Assembly: GCF_900199405.1 (NCBI RefSeq)
Contig: NZ_LT963430.1
Span: 868,001-932,000 of the forward strand
Source: Beduinella massiliensis
GTDB lineage: Bacteria > Bacillota > Clostridia > Christensenellales > Aristaeellaceae
Direction of reading: 5' to 3'
DNA length: 64,000 bases
The position numbers and the translations under genes were made by a program. The notes under the pieces were generated by a model. That model saw only the letters and a program-made list of their open reading frames with translations. It did not search any database and was not told the origin of the DNA. Positions 34,525 through 42,668 of this stretch are shown here, piece by piece. Every line of letters begins with the position of its first letter. Position 1 is the stretch's first letter.

Positions 34525-35349
34525 GTGCTGAGCATGCTGATCGTGGACGACGCGGACATGGAGCGCAGCGGTATCCGCTTCCTCGTTCAGAAGTACGAAA
34601 TGCCCCTTCAGCTTTATGAGGCGTGCGATGGGGAGGAAGCGCTGCGCATCCTCGGGCGCACGCATATCGACATCCTCTTTACGGACATCAAGATGCCGCG
34701 CATGGACGGCATTCAGCTCGCCACCAACGCGCGCATGCTGTATCCGGAGCTGTACATCATCTTCTGCTCGGCCTACGGCGAGTTCGAGTACGCGCAAAAG
34801 GCCGTCTCGCTGCGGGCGAGCTGCTACCTCCTGCGGCCCGTGCGGGTGGAGGAATTCGTAAAGACCCTTACCGACGTCGCAGCGCAGTGCGAGCGCGAGC
34901 AGGCGCTCATCAGCAGCGTGGCGAAGCTGTGGGAAAAGAAAGTCATCAGCGAGCCGCAGAGCCGCGACGTGCTGATGGAGCTGATCGCCTCTTCCCGTCT
35001 GCGGGGAAAGGCGGGAAGGGGCGGCGACGGCCTGGTGGACGGCGTGCGGGCGATCGTGGAGGAGCGCTTCGCGCAGGACCTTTGCGTGGACGACATCGCG
35101 CAGTCCCTTCACCTTTCCGCCGGGCACCTGTGCCGTTCGTTTAAGAAGGAGACGGGCGTCAGCCTGATGCAGTTCGTGACGTTCTATCGTCTGGAGCGGG
35201 CAAAGGACCTGCTGCTGCAGACGGATTTCAAGATCGAGGAGATCGCCCACATGACCGGATTTCAGAGCGCCTCCTATTTCGGCATGGTCTTCAAGCGGGA
35301 GCTCAACACGACGCCGGGCGCGTTTCGTGAAAGAGGGAAGCAGGGATGA
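34525..35349 (+). CDS. Response regulator with AraC HTH (short YesN type)
   Basis: 274 residues, start GTG 34525 behind GGGAGG. REC domain with VDDAD at the N-terminus and acceptor Asp near 54 (ILFTDIKMPRMDG), then FCSAYGEFEYAQKAVSLRAS. It lacks the long middle region of the regulator at 20864 and goes straight to the AraC-type HTH (about 170-270: DDIAQSLHLSAGHLCRSFKK, LLLQTDFKIEEIAHMTGFQS). It overlaps the kinase gene by ATGA. As part of operon 3 it is likely to control this same operon. Confidence 0.9.
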   Translation: MLSMLIVDDADMERSGIRFLVQKYEMPLQLYEACDGEEALRILGRTHIDILFTDIKMPRMDGIQLATNARMLYPELYIIFCSAYGEFEYAQKAVSLRASCYLLRPVRVEEFVKTLTDVAAQCEREQALISSVAKLWEKKVISEPQSRDVLMELIASSRLRGKAGRGGDGLVDGVRAIVEERFAQDLCVDDIAQSLHLSAGHLCRSFKKETGVSLMQFVTFYRLERAKDLLLQTDFKIEEIAHMTGFQSASYFGMVFKRELNTTPGAFRERGKQG

Positions 35350-37049
35350 AAGCAGCAAGCAGGGAACCGCGCGCACGTTTTTTCGTCAACCTCTCCTTTC
35401 GCAGAAAGCTGATCCTCACCTACCTGATCGTGCTGCTGATCCCGGTGGCGATTTTCGGCGGCGCGGCCTACGAGGTGACGCGCGCGCGTTATCTGGAGCA
35501 GGCGATTCAGAACGTCAACATTCAGGTGGACGAGCAGGCGGACAAGATCGACAGCCGCATCGAGCAGGCGGAGCAGGCGCTCTACTCCTTCGCGCTCGAC
35601 AAGCGGATGATCTCCTCCCTGCAGCGCGAGTACGAGAGTTTTTACGCGTTCGTGGAGGAATATACGGACAGCATCGCCCCGGCCTTCACGATCGGCAGCA
35701 AGCTCAACCCCAACCTGGTCGGCTGGCGGCTTTACACGAACGGCCCCCTTTCGGCCTATGGAGCGCTCGTGACGCCGGTCGAAAGGGTCGAGGAGGAGCC
35801 GTGGTTTCAGGCGCTCATGGCTCGCAAGGGCACCGTATGGCATGTGCAGGACGGGCTGATGAACGCGAGCGTCTGGCAGGTCTGCGTCTTCAACCCCAGG
35901 CTGATCAACGTCATTCAGTTTCGTTTCGACCTGGAGGCGATGTTTGCGGACACGGAGCTGAGCGCCGTCGACCATGCGCTGCAGGTGCGCGACGCCGCAG
36001 GGCGGGTCGTCTACGGACAGGGCGGCTTCGGCGGCCCGCTGGAGCCGGACATGCGGGGAACGGAGATCGACATGCAGGGCGAACGTACTGCCGTCTTTTC
36101 CCGTTCCCTCGCGCCCGCGGGCTGGCGGCTTTGCTACTTCGTGCCCAGCAGCCAGCTCAGCTTCGGAAGCGCGCTGCTGGTCGTCCTGATGGCCGCGCTC
36201 CTGGCGCTGACGGTGCTGCTCGCCGGTGCGGGCGTCATCTTTTCCAGGACGCTGATTCACCGCATGGAGAGCCTGAACGCGAAGGTAAAGCGGGCGGCCT
36301 GCGCGGACTCCGCCCTGGAGCTGCGCACGGATGCGCGCGACGAGATCGGCGAGCTCTCCAACTCGGTGGCCGCAATGCTGGAGGAAAGCCGCCGCCTGAC
36401 GAGGAAGATGTACGAGAGCAAGCTGGCGCTGCGCGAGGCGGAGCTGACCGCGCTTCAGGCGCAGATCAAGCCGCACTTCCTCTACAACAGCCTATCGCTC
36501 ATCAACTGGCACGCCATCCGCATCGACAACGCGGAGATCTCTGAAATCGCGCTCATGCTCTGCCAGTTCTACCGCACCATGCTCAACCACGGACAGACGT
36601 TTATCCGCGTGCGGGAGGAATGGATGAACGTCGAGGCATACCTCGCCATCCAGCAGATGTTTCACAACCATCGCCTCAGCATCGAGGCATCGCTCAGCCC
36701 GGAGGCGGAGGAGTGCCTGATTCCGCATTTCATCGTGCAGCCCCTCGTCGAGAACGCCATCGAGCACGGCGTGGACAAAAAGAAGAGCAAGGAAGGCGCG
36801 CTTCGTCTCTCCTGCCGGCTCGAGGGGGACGCGATCCTCTGGCAGGTGGAGGACGACGGCCCCGGCTTTGTGCAGGAGGACCCGCAAAGCGCCATCCACC
36901 ATAAGACACAGGGGTACGGCCTGGGCAGCGTGGACGACCGGCTGCGCATCCTCTACGGCAGCCGTTACCGCATTCTTTTGGAGAACCGGCCGCAGGGCGG
37001 CGCACGGGTGACGCTGAGCCTTCCGCGGCAGGCGGGAGGGGACCCGTAA
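35346..37049 (+). CDS. Sensor histidine kinase, YesM/LytS type (operon 3)
   Basis: 567 residues. Membrane segment 1 at about 20-40 (LILTYLIVLLIPVAIFGGAA), extracellular sensor about 41-270, membrane segment 2 at about 275-300 (LLVVLMAALLALTVLLAGAG), HAMP, His box IKPHFLYNSLSLINWHAI with His near 377, and the ATPase with ENAIEHGV and DDGPGF. It follows the response regulator, so the order is regulator then kinase. The signal is probably an extracellular sugar, perhaps through the binding protein of the same operon (inference). Confidence 0.9.
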   Translation: MKAASREPRARFFVNLSFRRKLILTYLIVLLIPVAIFGGAAYEVTRARYLEQAIQNVNIQVDEQADKIDSRIEQAEQALYSFALDKRMISSLQREYESFYAFVEEYTDSIAPAFTIGSKLNPNLVGWRLYTNGPLSAYGALVTPVERVEEEPWFQALMARKGTVWHVQDGLMNASVWQVCVFNPRLINVIQFRFDLEAMFADTELSAVDHALQVRDAAGRVVYGQGGFGGPLEPDMRGTEIDMQGERTAVFSRSLAPAGWRLCYFVPSSQLSFGSALLVVLMAALLALTVLLAGAGVIFSRTLIHRMESLNAKVKRAACADSALELRTDARDEIGELSNSVAAMLEESRRLTRKMYESKLALREAELTALQAQIKPHFLYNSLSLINWHAIRIDNAEISEIALMLCQFYRTMLNHGQTFIRVREEWMNVEAYLAIQQMFHNHRLSIEASLSPEAEECLIPHFIVQPLVENAIEHGVDKKKSKEGALRLSCRLEGDAILWQVEDDGPGFVQEDPQSAIHHKTQGYGLGSVDDRLRILYGSRYRILLENRPQGGARVTLSLPRQAGGDP

Positions 37050-37277
37050 AACGATCGGGCCCGGAATTTTTACCGGGCTGCCTCTGGACATCGACTTTGT
37101 CGACAGCCTCGTGCAAAATGAAGGTTCATTTTGCACGAATGTAACGGGGATGTTTTCCTCCGCAAATGCTGCGCATTGACGTGCGGCGGGCAAAGCCGGT
37201 CGATACGATTCCCCACGAAGGGAAGCTGCCCCTTCATGCATCCCTTTTTGCAAGACGGTACATTGTTGATGAGCTGG

Positions 37278-37321
37278 GCCCGCGGGGCAATCGATGAAGC
37301 GATTGCCCCGCGGGCTTTTTT
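37278..37321 (+). terminator. Strong intrinsic terminator (copy 2 of the repeated hairpin)
   Basis: Perfect 16-bp stem GCCCGCGGGGCAATCG / CGATTGCCCCGCGGGC, loop ATGAAG, then six T and a C. It differs from the copy at 29136 only in the one mismatched base there. Confidence 0.9.
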
Positions 37322-37333
37322 CTGTGCTATAAT
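37304..37333 (+). promoter_or_regulatory. Promoter of cas3, overlapping the terminator
   Basis: TATAAT at 37328-37333. The best -35 match is TTGCCC (37304-37309, spacer 18) inside the right arm of the terminator stem. Confidence 0.55.
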
Positions 37334-37367
37334 CAAGGAAAACCTGTATGCGAAGGAGGAAACGCCT

Positions 37368-39827
37368 GTGGAATGCTGGGCGAAAAAGGACGAGGCAGGC
37401 CGGGTGACAAAGTCGCTGCTGCACCACTGCGTGGACGCAGGGATGATGGCGCGTGCGCTGCTGGATGCGGCCTTTCGCGGCGGCGTGGGTGAGCAGCTCG
37501 CTTCGCTCTTCGGCGGGTACGCCGCCCTGAACGCCGTCTCCTTTTTTGCGGCGCTGCACGACCTGGGCAAGTGTCACCCCGCTTTTCAGGAGGGCGGCAT
37601 GAGCTACCGCCACGAGATCGGCACCGAGGAGATGCTGCTGCGTCTCATGACCGACCCCGCGATTTTGGGCGATCACGCCTGGAAGCGGGGGGAGGCCGCC
37701 CTGCGGATGTTTTCCAAAGCCCTGCGGCTGCACCACCAGCATGGCACGGTCGGCAATACGAGGATGGATGCGCGCGCGCTGCCCGCGTATCAGGCCGCGC
37801 AGGCGGAGCTGTTTGCGGCGCTGCGGGCCGTCTTTTCGCCGGATTTTGGGGCGGTGCGGCAATGCGGGAACTGGAGCGCTGCCGGTGCCCTGGTGTGGGG
37901 CGTTACGGTGCTGGCGGACTGGCTGGCCTCCGGCATGGAGGCGTTTTCGCAGATCGACGAGGCGCTGCCGATTTCCGAGTACGCCGCGCGCGCACGCTCC
38001 GCGGCCTTTCGCGCGGCGGAGGCGGCGGGCCTGAACGCGCAGGACGCGCTGCCCTGCGGCGGCTACGGCGACCTCTTTCCGTTCCTGCGGGAGGACATGC
38101 TGCGGCCGCTGCAGCGCGCGTGCGCACGGCTCGCGGAGGGCTGGGGCGGAGATGCGCCGGGGCTCGTGCTGATCGAAGGCCCCATGGGCGAGGGGAAGAC
38201 AGAGGCTGCGCTGTACCTGGCTGCGCACCTGATGCGCGCCTTTCATAAGGCCGGCGTGTACATGGGAATGCCCACGGCTGCGACGAGCAACAGCATGTAC
38301 CTGCGGTTGAAGGACATGCTGCACGCATGCGGCGCCGGGGATCCGATGCTCGTGCACGGGCAGGCGTGGGCCGTCCGGGCGGAAATGGGCGAGGTATCGG
38401 AGGCTCGCGCGTGGCTGCATCCGTCGCGCCGTGCGCTGCTCGCCCAGTACGGCGTGGGCACCGTCGATCAGGCGATGCTGGGCGTGATGCCCGTGCGCGC
38501 GGGCGTGCTGCGGCTGCTGGGCCTGTCCTCCAAGGTGCTCGTGCTCGACGAGGTGCACGCCTACGACGCCTACATGCAGGAGATCCTCTGCAGGCTGCTC
38601 GCCTGGTGCGCTGTGCTCGGCATACCGGTGGTGCTGCTTTCGGCGACGCTGCCCTCCGCGCTGCGAAAAAAGCTGCTTTGCGCCTACGCGCCCAATGCGA
38701 ACCTCGAGGCCGACGCGCATTATCCGCGCGTGACGCAGGTCTTCACCGACGGACGCGTGGCGCTGACGCCCGTAGAGGGGACGTACATGCGAAGGCGCGT
38801 GCAGGTGGAGCAGGCGGCCATTCTGGGCGACCCCGCCGCCATCGCCAAGCGCGCCTGCAAGGAGGCGGAGCGGGGAGGCTGCGTCGGCGTCATCGTCAAC
38901 ACGGTGGACGACGCCCAGCGCGTCTATGCGGCGCTGCGGAAGGTCGCCGGGTGCGAAACGCTGCTCTTTCACGCGCGCTTCGAGCTTTCCAGGCGGCTGG
39001 AGATCGAGCGGCGCTGCATCCGCCTGTTCGGCCGGGGCGGCGAGCGCCCGCAGCGGGCGATTCTGGTGGCGACGCAGGTGGTGGAGCAGAGCATCGACAT
39101 CGACCTGGATCTGCTGCTCACGGCGGTTTGCCCCGTCGACCTGCTGCTTCAGCGCGTGGGACGCATGCACCGGCACGAGGGAACGCCGCGTCCTGCGCAT
39201 CTTTCCGCGCCGCGCGTGGTCGTGATGACGCCGCCGTCGCTTTCAGGAGAGCGCGTCGCGGGCGTGCAGGTCTACGAGAAAGTGCTGATTGAGCGCACGC
39301 TGCGGACGCTGGATGGGCGCGAGACGCTGCGTCTGCCGGAGGACATCGCGCCGCTGGTGGAGGCGGTGTACGATGCGGTGCAGATCGCGGCCTGCGATGC
39401 GGGGCAGCGCAAGCTCATGCAGGATCTGCTCCGCTCGCGCAATGCGATGGTCGCCGCGTATCCCGATCCCTACGAAGACGATTTCTTCATGTGCGAGATG
39501 GACGAAATGGCCACGTATTCCGACAGCGACGACGCGGTAGCGGCCAGGGTCGCGACGCGCGACGGTGCGTCGGGCGGTCGCGCGGTACTGCTATCGCCGG
39601 GGGAAAGTGCGCCCGGAGCGGTCAGCCGCGAGCAGGCGCAGCAATGGCTCAAGCGCACATTCCCATTGCCCTACGGCTGCCGTGCGCCGGTGGATGCGGC
39701 CAGCGGAAAAGGCGTCCTCTTTGGCGTGACGTTCCTGCCCACGCAGGCGGATGGGGGAACCGTGCTGGCGGACGGCAGGCGGCTATGGAGCGACGGGAAG
39801 ATGGGCATCGTGTATGCGGAGAAATGA
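37368..39827 (+). CDS. cas3: CRISPR-associated helicase/nuclease Cas3 (type I-E)
   Basis: 819 residues. The N-terminal HD nuclease has HHC (19-21) and the LHDLGK motif with His64-Asp65. A superfamily-2 helicase follows: Walker A GPMGEGKTEAAL (about 271-282), DEVH in LVLDEVHAYDA (about 395), SATLP, and motif VI region VVEQSIDIDLD...QRVGRMHRH. Cas3 is recruited by Cascade and degrades target DNA. The start is GTG 37368 behind AAGGAGGAA; earlier in-frame codons lie in the spacer. It is separated from cse1 by a promoter and CRISPR array 1. No domain appears missing. Confidence 0.95.
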   Translation: MECWAKKDEAGRVTKSLLHHCVDAGMMARALLDAAFRGGVGEQLASLFGGYAALNAVSFFAALHDLGKCHPAFQEGGMSYRHEIGTEEMLLRLMTDPAILGDHAWKRGEAALRMFSKALRLHHQHGTVGNTRMDARALPAYQAAQAELFAALRAVFSPDFGAVRQCGNWSAAGALVWGVTVLADWLASGMEAFSQIDEALPISEYAARARSAAFRAAEAAGLNAQDALPCGGYGDLFPFLREDMLRPLQRACARLAEGWGGDAPGLVLIEGPMGEGKTEAALYLAAHLMRAFHKAGVYMGMPTAATSNSMYLRLKDMLHACGAGDPMLVHGQAWAVRAEMGEVSEARAWLHPSRRALLAQYGVGTVDQAMLGVMPVRAGVLRLLGLSSKVLVLDEVHAYDAYMQEILCRLLAWCAVLGIPVVLLSATLPSALRKKLLCAYAPNANLEADAHYPRVTQVFTDGRVALTPVEGTYMRRRVQVEQAAILGDPAAIAKRACKEAERGGCVGVIVNTVDDAQRVYAALRKVAGCETLLFHARFELSRRLEIERRCIRLFGRGGERPQRAILVATQVVEQSIDIDLDLLLTAVCPVDLLLQRVGRMHRHEGTPRPAHLSAPRVVVMTPPSLSGERVAGVQVYEKVLIERTLRTLDGRETLRLPEDIAPLVEAVYDAVQIAACDAGQRKLMQDLLRSRNAMVAAYPDPYEDDFFMCEMDEMATYSDSDDAVAARVATRDGASGGRAVLLSPGESAPGAVSREQAQQWLKRTFPLPYGCRAPVDAASGKGVLFGVTFLPTQADGGTVLADGRRLWSDGKMGIVYAEK

Positions 39828-39876
39828 GCGAAAGGAATAAAAAATCACATAAATAAAGAAAGAAAATTATTCATGT

Positions 39877-39905
39877 TTGACATAAACGCGGCGGGGTGTT
39901 ATAAT
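39877..39905 (+). promoter_or_regulatory. Consensus promoter in the leader of CRISPR array 1
   Basis: TTGACA (39877-39882), 17 bp, TATAAT (39900-39905) within an AT-rich stretch. No terminator lies between here and cse1, so it can drive array 1 and the whole Cascade/cas1-cas2 message. Confidence 0.85.
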
Positions 39906-40029
39906 CTGTAAATGGCTTATGGGCTATACGGCTTGCCTGCCGGACGTTTGTACCACCCAAGCGTCTTAAGGGAACGGCTGGAATTGGAAAAGAAATGGGA
40001 ACGCAATGCGAATGTAGTGTAAAAGAAGT
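39906..40029 (+). promoter_or_regulatory. Leader of CRISPR array 1
   Basis: AT-rich relative to the genes. Its last 36 or so bases (about 39994-40029, with AATGCGAAT and TGTAAAAGAAGT) nearly repeat the sequence before array 2, which marks it as the leader-proximal integration element. A possible 5' end of the pre-crRNA lies near 39912. Confidence 0.75.
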
Positions 40030-40486
40030 GTCTGCCCCACGCACGTGGGGGTGAACCGGATGTCCGTCGGGCGCAGGCCGTGCGTTTGGGCGTCTGCCCC
40101 ACGCACGTGGGGGTGAACCGGGCCTTGTAGGCGTAGACAAACGCGCCGGAACGTCTGCCCCACGCACGTGGGGGTGAACCGGCATCGACTCAATCACAGG
40201 TTGCTGCGGCAAAGTCTGCCCCACGCACGTGGGGGTGAACCGCGCATCCAGGCCGAGCGCGCGGCGCGCTGCACGTCTGCCCCACGCACGTGGGGGTGAA
40301 CCGCACGTACCATAATTTTGAGCTTGATTGAAGTCGTCTGCCCCATGCACGTGGGGGTGAACCGCATGAGGGCGAGAAAGTCAAGGCCGGTCACGAGTCT
40401 GCCCCACGCGCGTGGGGGTGAACCGGTATCGGCGGGGTACGCGCCCGCGTAGGACGCGTTTACCTCACTCACGTGGGCTCCAGCGC
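40030..40486 (+). CRISPR. CRISPR array 1, type I-E, 7 repeats plus a degenerate eighth
   Basis: 29-bp repeats start at 40030, 40092, 40153, 40214, 40275, 40336 and 40397, and a degenerate one at 40458. Spacers are 32 bp (the first 33). The repeat begins GTCTGCCCCACG and ends CGTGGGGGTGAACCG; CCCCACG/CGTGGGG forms the Cas6e hairpin and GTGAACCG the 5' handle, so the crRNA strand is plus. Repeats 6 and 7 each carry one change, and repeat 8 is heavily changed, as expected at the end far from the leader. The array lies between cas3 and cse1, inside the operon. Confidence 0.97.
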
Positions 40487-40519
40487 AGGCAGAGAAGACA
40501 TACAAAGGAGGAAACGCTA

Positions 40520-42160
40520 TTGCACTTTAACGTGCTGTATGAACCCTGCATACGGGTGGAACACCTAAGCGGGGAGACGAATATTCTGGGCATCGCGGAC
40601 GTGTTGCGGCAGGCACACCAGCTGCGCACCATCCGCGGGGATACGCCGGTGGAGGAATACGCGCTGCACCGGCTGCTCATCGCCTTCATCAGTGATTTTT
40701 ACAGACCCCACAGCGCACGGGATATCGGCGATTTAGTAGCGCAGGAATGTTTTAGGCCGGAAGACGTGGACAAATATGAGAAAACGTGCCACGAGGAGGG
40801 GGTCACGTTCGACCTCTTCGACGAAAGCAGGCCCTTTTTGCAGACGCCCGGACTGACGAAGCCTGTCGTCGAGGCGGGCAGGCTCTTCCTCCAAATCCCG
40901 ACGGGCAATAACCACGTTTTTATGACGCATTTAGACAGGATACAAAGGGCGTTTTCGCCGATGGAATGCCTAGCGGGGCTGGCGACGCTCGCGCCTTACG
41001 CGATCATGCTCGGGCGTTCTACGCATTATTCTGCTGTGGGCTTGCCGCCCGTCTACTTCCTGTACGCGGGAAAAACTCTCTTTGAGACGCTGGCCTTGAG
41101 CATGGTTCACGCCCGGGCGTATCCGGACGAATCCCTGTATGCGCAGCCGCCTGTCTCCTGGCGAGACCCCATGCCCGTGTCCGCGGGTGGCCCGCCGCCC
41201 GGCGTTTCCTATCTGTCCGGGCTCACGTCGCAGCCGCGCCGCGTGCGCCTGCTGCCGCAGATGGAGGATGGGCACATCGTGGTCCGCCAAATGGCGTTTG
41301 ACAAGGGGTATGATTACGCGCAGGTGGTCTATCAGGACCCGCATGCCCTCTATGTTCAGAAGGACGACGAACTTCAAAGTCTCAAAGCCCAGGAGAGCCG
41401 GGCGGTCTGGCGCGATGTCGGCGCGATGACGGCCCCCCAAAACCGCCTCGCGCTGCGCGGCAACCTTAAAGATAAGCGCCCGAAGGAGGCACCGGCCGTC
41501 GTGCCGCTGCGCGCTTACGCGCTTGTCACCCAGAAGAAAATCGCGACGCGTGCACCGATCGCCTGGTGGCGCGAAGAACTGCCCCTGCGGGCGAGCCTGC
41601 TGGCGGACGAACACCTGGCCCAGGCTTACAATAGCTGCCTGAAGGACATGGAGGAGATCGCCCGCATGCTCATGAACGTCTTGCGGAAGACGACTGGGCA
41701 GCTTCGAGAGAAGAAGGCGCAGGCCAGGCAGGTGAAGGGACGCTACGCCTGCTTTTCGCAGGAGGTGGGCGCGTTGTTTCTGGAGGAAAGCCGCCGCTTT
41801 GCGCTGGAGGAGCTGCCCGGGAAGCTTGAAAAGGCGGAGGATGCGCTCGCCGTTCGGAGGGATGCGGTTTTCAATATGGCAAAGCGCGCGGTCTGTATCC
41901 TCGACAGCTTTATGGATCGCTTTTCCCCGACGGCCGAACGCCTGGAATGGCAGGCGCGTGCATGCGGCGCGCTGCGCTCGATGACGTATAAGTATCGAAA
42001 AGATCAGGGATTGCTTCAGGAGGTGAAGCCGGATGGAGATAAGACAGAAGAAAAAGCAGGAGACAAAGGAGCGGATCACGGCGTTTCTAGGCCGCGTGCA
42101 GAGGCTGACGAAGGGCGAACGCACAGCGCTCAAGCGCGCGCTCGGCAAGACGACCGATAG
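40520..42160 (+). CDS. casA: Cascade large subunit Cse1/Cas8e (CasA)
   Basis: 546 residues. Cse1 finds the PAM and starts R-loop formation. Typical stretches: FNVLYEPCIRVEHLSGE at the start, SARDIGDLVAQECFRPEDVD, FDLFDESRPFLQTPG (the conserved 'FxLFxxxxPFxQ' of Cse1), TGNNHVFMTH, and PMPVSAGGPPPGVSYLSGLT. The start is TTG 40520 behind AAAGGAGG (40504-40511). The last 42 residues or so (EEKAGDKGADHGVSRPRAEA and beyond) overlap cse2 in another frame by 128 bases and look unlike the family, so the C-terminus may be extended. Confidence 0.92.
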   Translation: MHFNVLYEPCIRVEHLSGETNILGIADVLRQAHQLRTIRGDTPVEEYALHRLLIAFISDFYRPHSARDIGDLVAQECFRPEDVDKYEKTCHEEGVTFDLFDESRPFLQTPGLTKPVVEAGRLFLQIPTGNNHVFMTHLDRIQRAFSPMECLAGLATLAPYAIMLGRSTHYSAVGLPPVYFLYAGKTLFETLALSMVHARAYPDESLYAQPPVSWRDPMPVSAGGPPPGVSYLSGLTSQPRRVRLLPQMEDGHIVVRQMAFDKGYDYAQVVYQDPHALYVQKDDELQSLKAQESRAVWRDVGAMTAPQNRLALRGNLKDKRPKEAPAVVPLRAYALVTQKKIATRAPIAWWREELPLRASLLADEHLAQAYNSCLKDMEEIARMLMNVLRKTTGQLREKKAQARQVKGRYACFSQEVGALFLEESRRFALEELPGKLEKAEDALAVRRDAVFNMAKRAVCILDSFMDRFSPTAERLEWQARACGALRSMTYKYRKDQGLLQEVKPDGDKTEEKAGDKGADHGVSRPRAEADEGRTHSAQARARQDDR

Positions 42161-42668
42161 CGCGCCGTCCTCTGCGTACGCGGCGTTCTGCCGCGCGCTG
42201 GCCGCGCCGCTGCCCCGGTGGGAGTCGGAGGAACCGTGGTTTCTCTGCGCCTGCGGCTTTTGCGCGATGGAGCGCCTGCGGGAGCGGCAGGAAGCTGCGG
42301 CGGACGACGAACAGTCGCCGGATGGGCCGAAGGCGCAGGCGTTTGCCCGGTGCCTGTACCTGCTCGATCAAAAGAAGGGCACGGCGGACCTGGAGCACAG
42401 GCTCAAGCAGCTGGCCGACACGCCGCTTCGCGAATCCCCGGCGTACTTTGCGGAGAAGCTGGCGGGCGCGCTGCGGTACCTGACGGTCGAGGGCTATCTC
42501 GTGCATTTTGCGGATCTGCTGTACGACCTGCGCAACTGGGACGCACCTGACGGCCGGGTGCAAAAGGCCTGGATGCGCGCGTATTACCTGAGCGGAACGG
42601 AATCGAATCAGGCGCAAGAACCCGGCGAACAGCCGAGTGATGAGGAGGATACAAACGATGCTGATTGA
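42033..42668 (+). CDS. casB: Cascade small subunit Cse2 (CasB)
   Basis: 211 residues, mainly helical. Two Cse2 copies stabilise the displaced strand in Cascade. Recognisable parts: RALGKTTDSAPSSAYAAFCR, PRWESEEPWFLCACGFCAM, RLKQLADTPLRESPAYFAEK and the family's 'LxxHLxxLVxxLR'-like GYLVHFADLLYDLRNWD near 170. An acidic tail (EQPSDEEDTND) follows. The start ATG 42033 lies inside cse1 after CAGGAGGTGAA, a strong site, so the long overlap is likely to be real translation of cse2. Confidence 0.9.
   Translation: MEIRQKKKQETKERITAFLGRVQRLTKGERTALKRALGKTTDSAPSSAYAAFCRALAAPLPRWESEEPWFLCACGFCAMERLRERQEAAADDEQSPDGPKAQAFARCLYLLDQKKGTADLEHRLKQLADTPLRESPAYFAEKLAGALRYLTVEGYLVHFADLLYDLRNWDAPDGRVQKAWMRAYYLSGTESNQAQEPGEQPSDEEDTNDAD

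Larger units (their letters stand above)
37050..37367. other. 318-bp spacer with hairpins between operon 3 and cas3
   Basis: It contains a 12-bp inverted repeat (GTGCAAAATGAA with TTCATTTTGCAC, 37111-37136, no T tract), the repeated terminator (37278-37321) and the cas3 promoter. I see no gene. Confidence 0.6.

Noticed and set aside
37131-37367. N-terminal extension of cas3 upstream of GTG 37368
   Set aside because: It would run through the terminator and the promoter; the SD and HD-domain start fit GTG 37368.
36492-39200. A 902-codon minus-strand frame opposite the kinase gene and cas3
   Set aside because: Shadow; it crosses a terminator and a promoter and has no family features.
39871-40505. 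Minus-strand frames across array 1 with the same peptide repeats
   Set aside because: The same artefact of repeats without stop codons.
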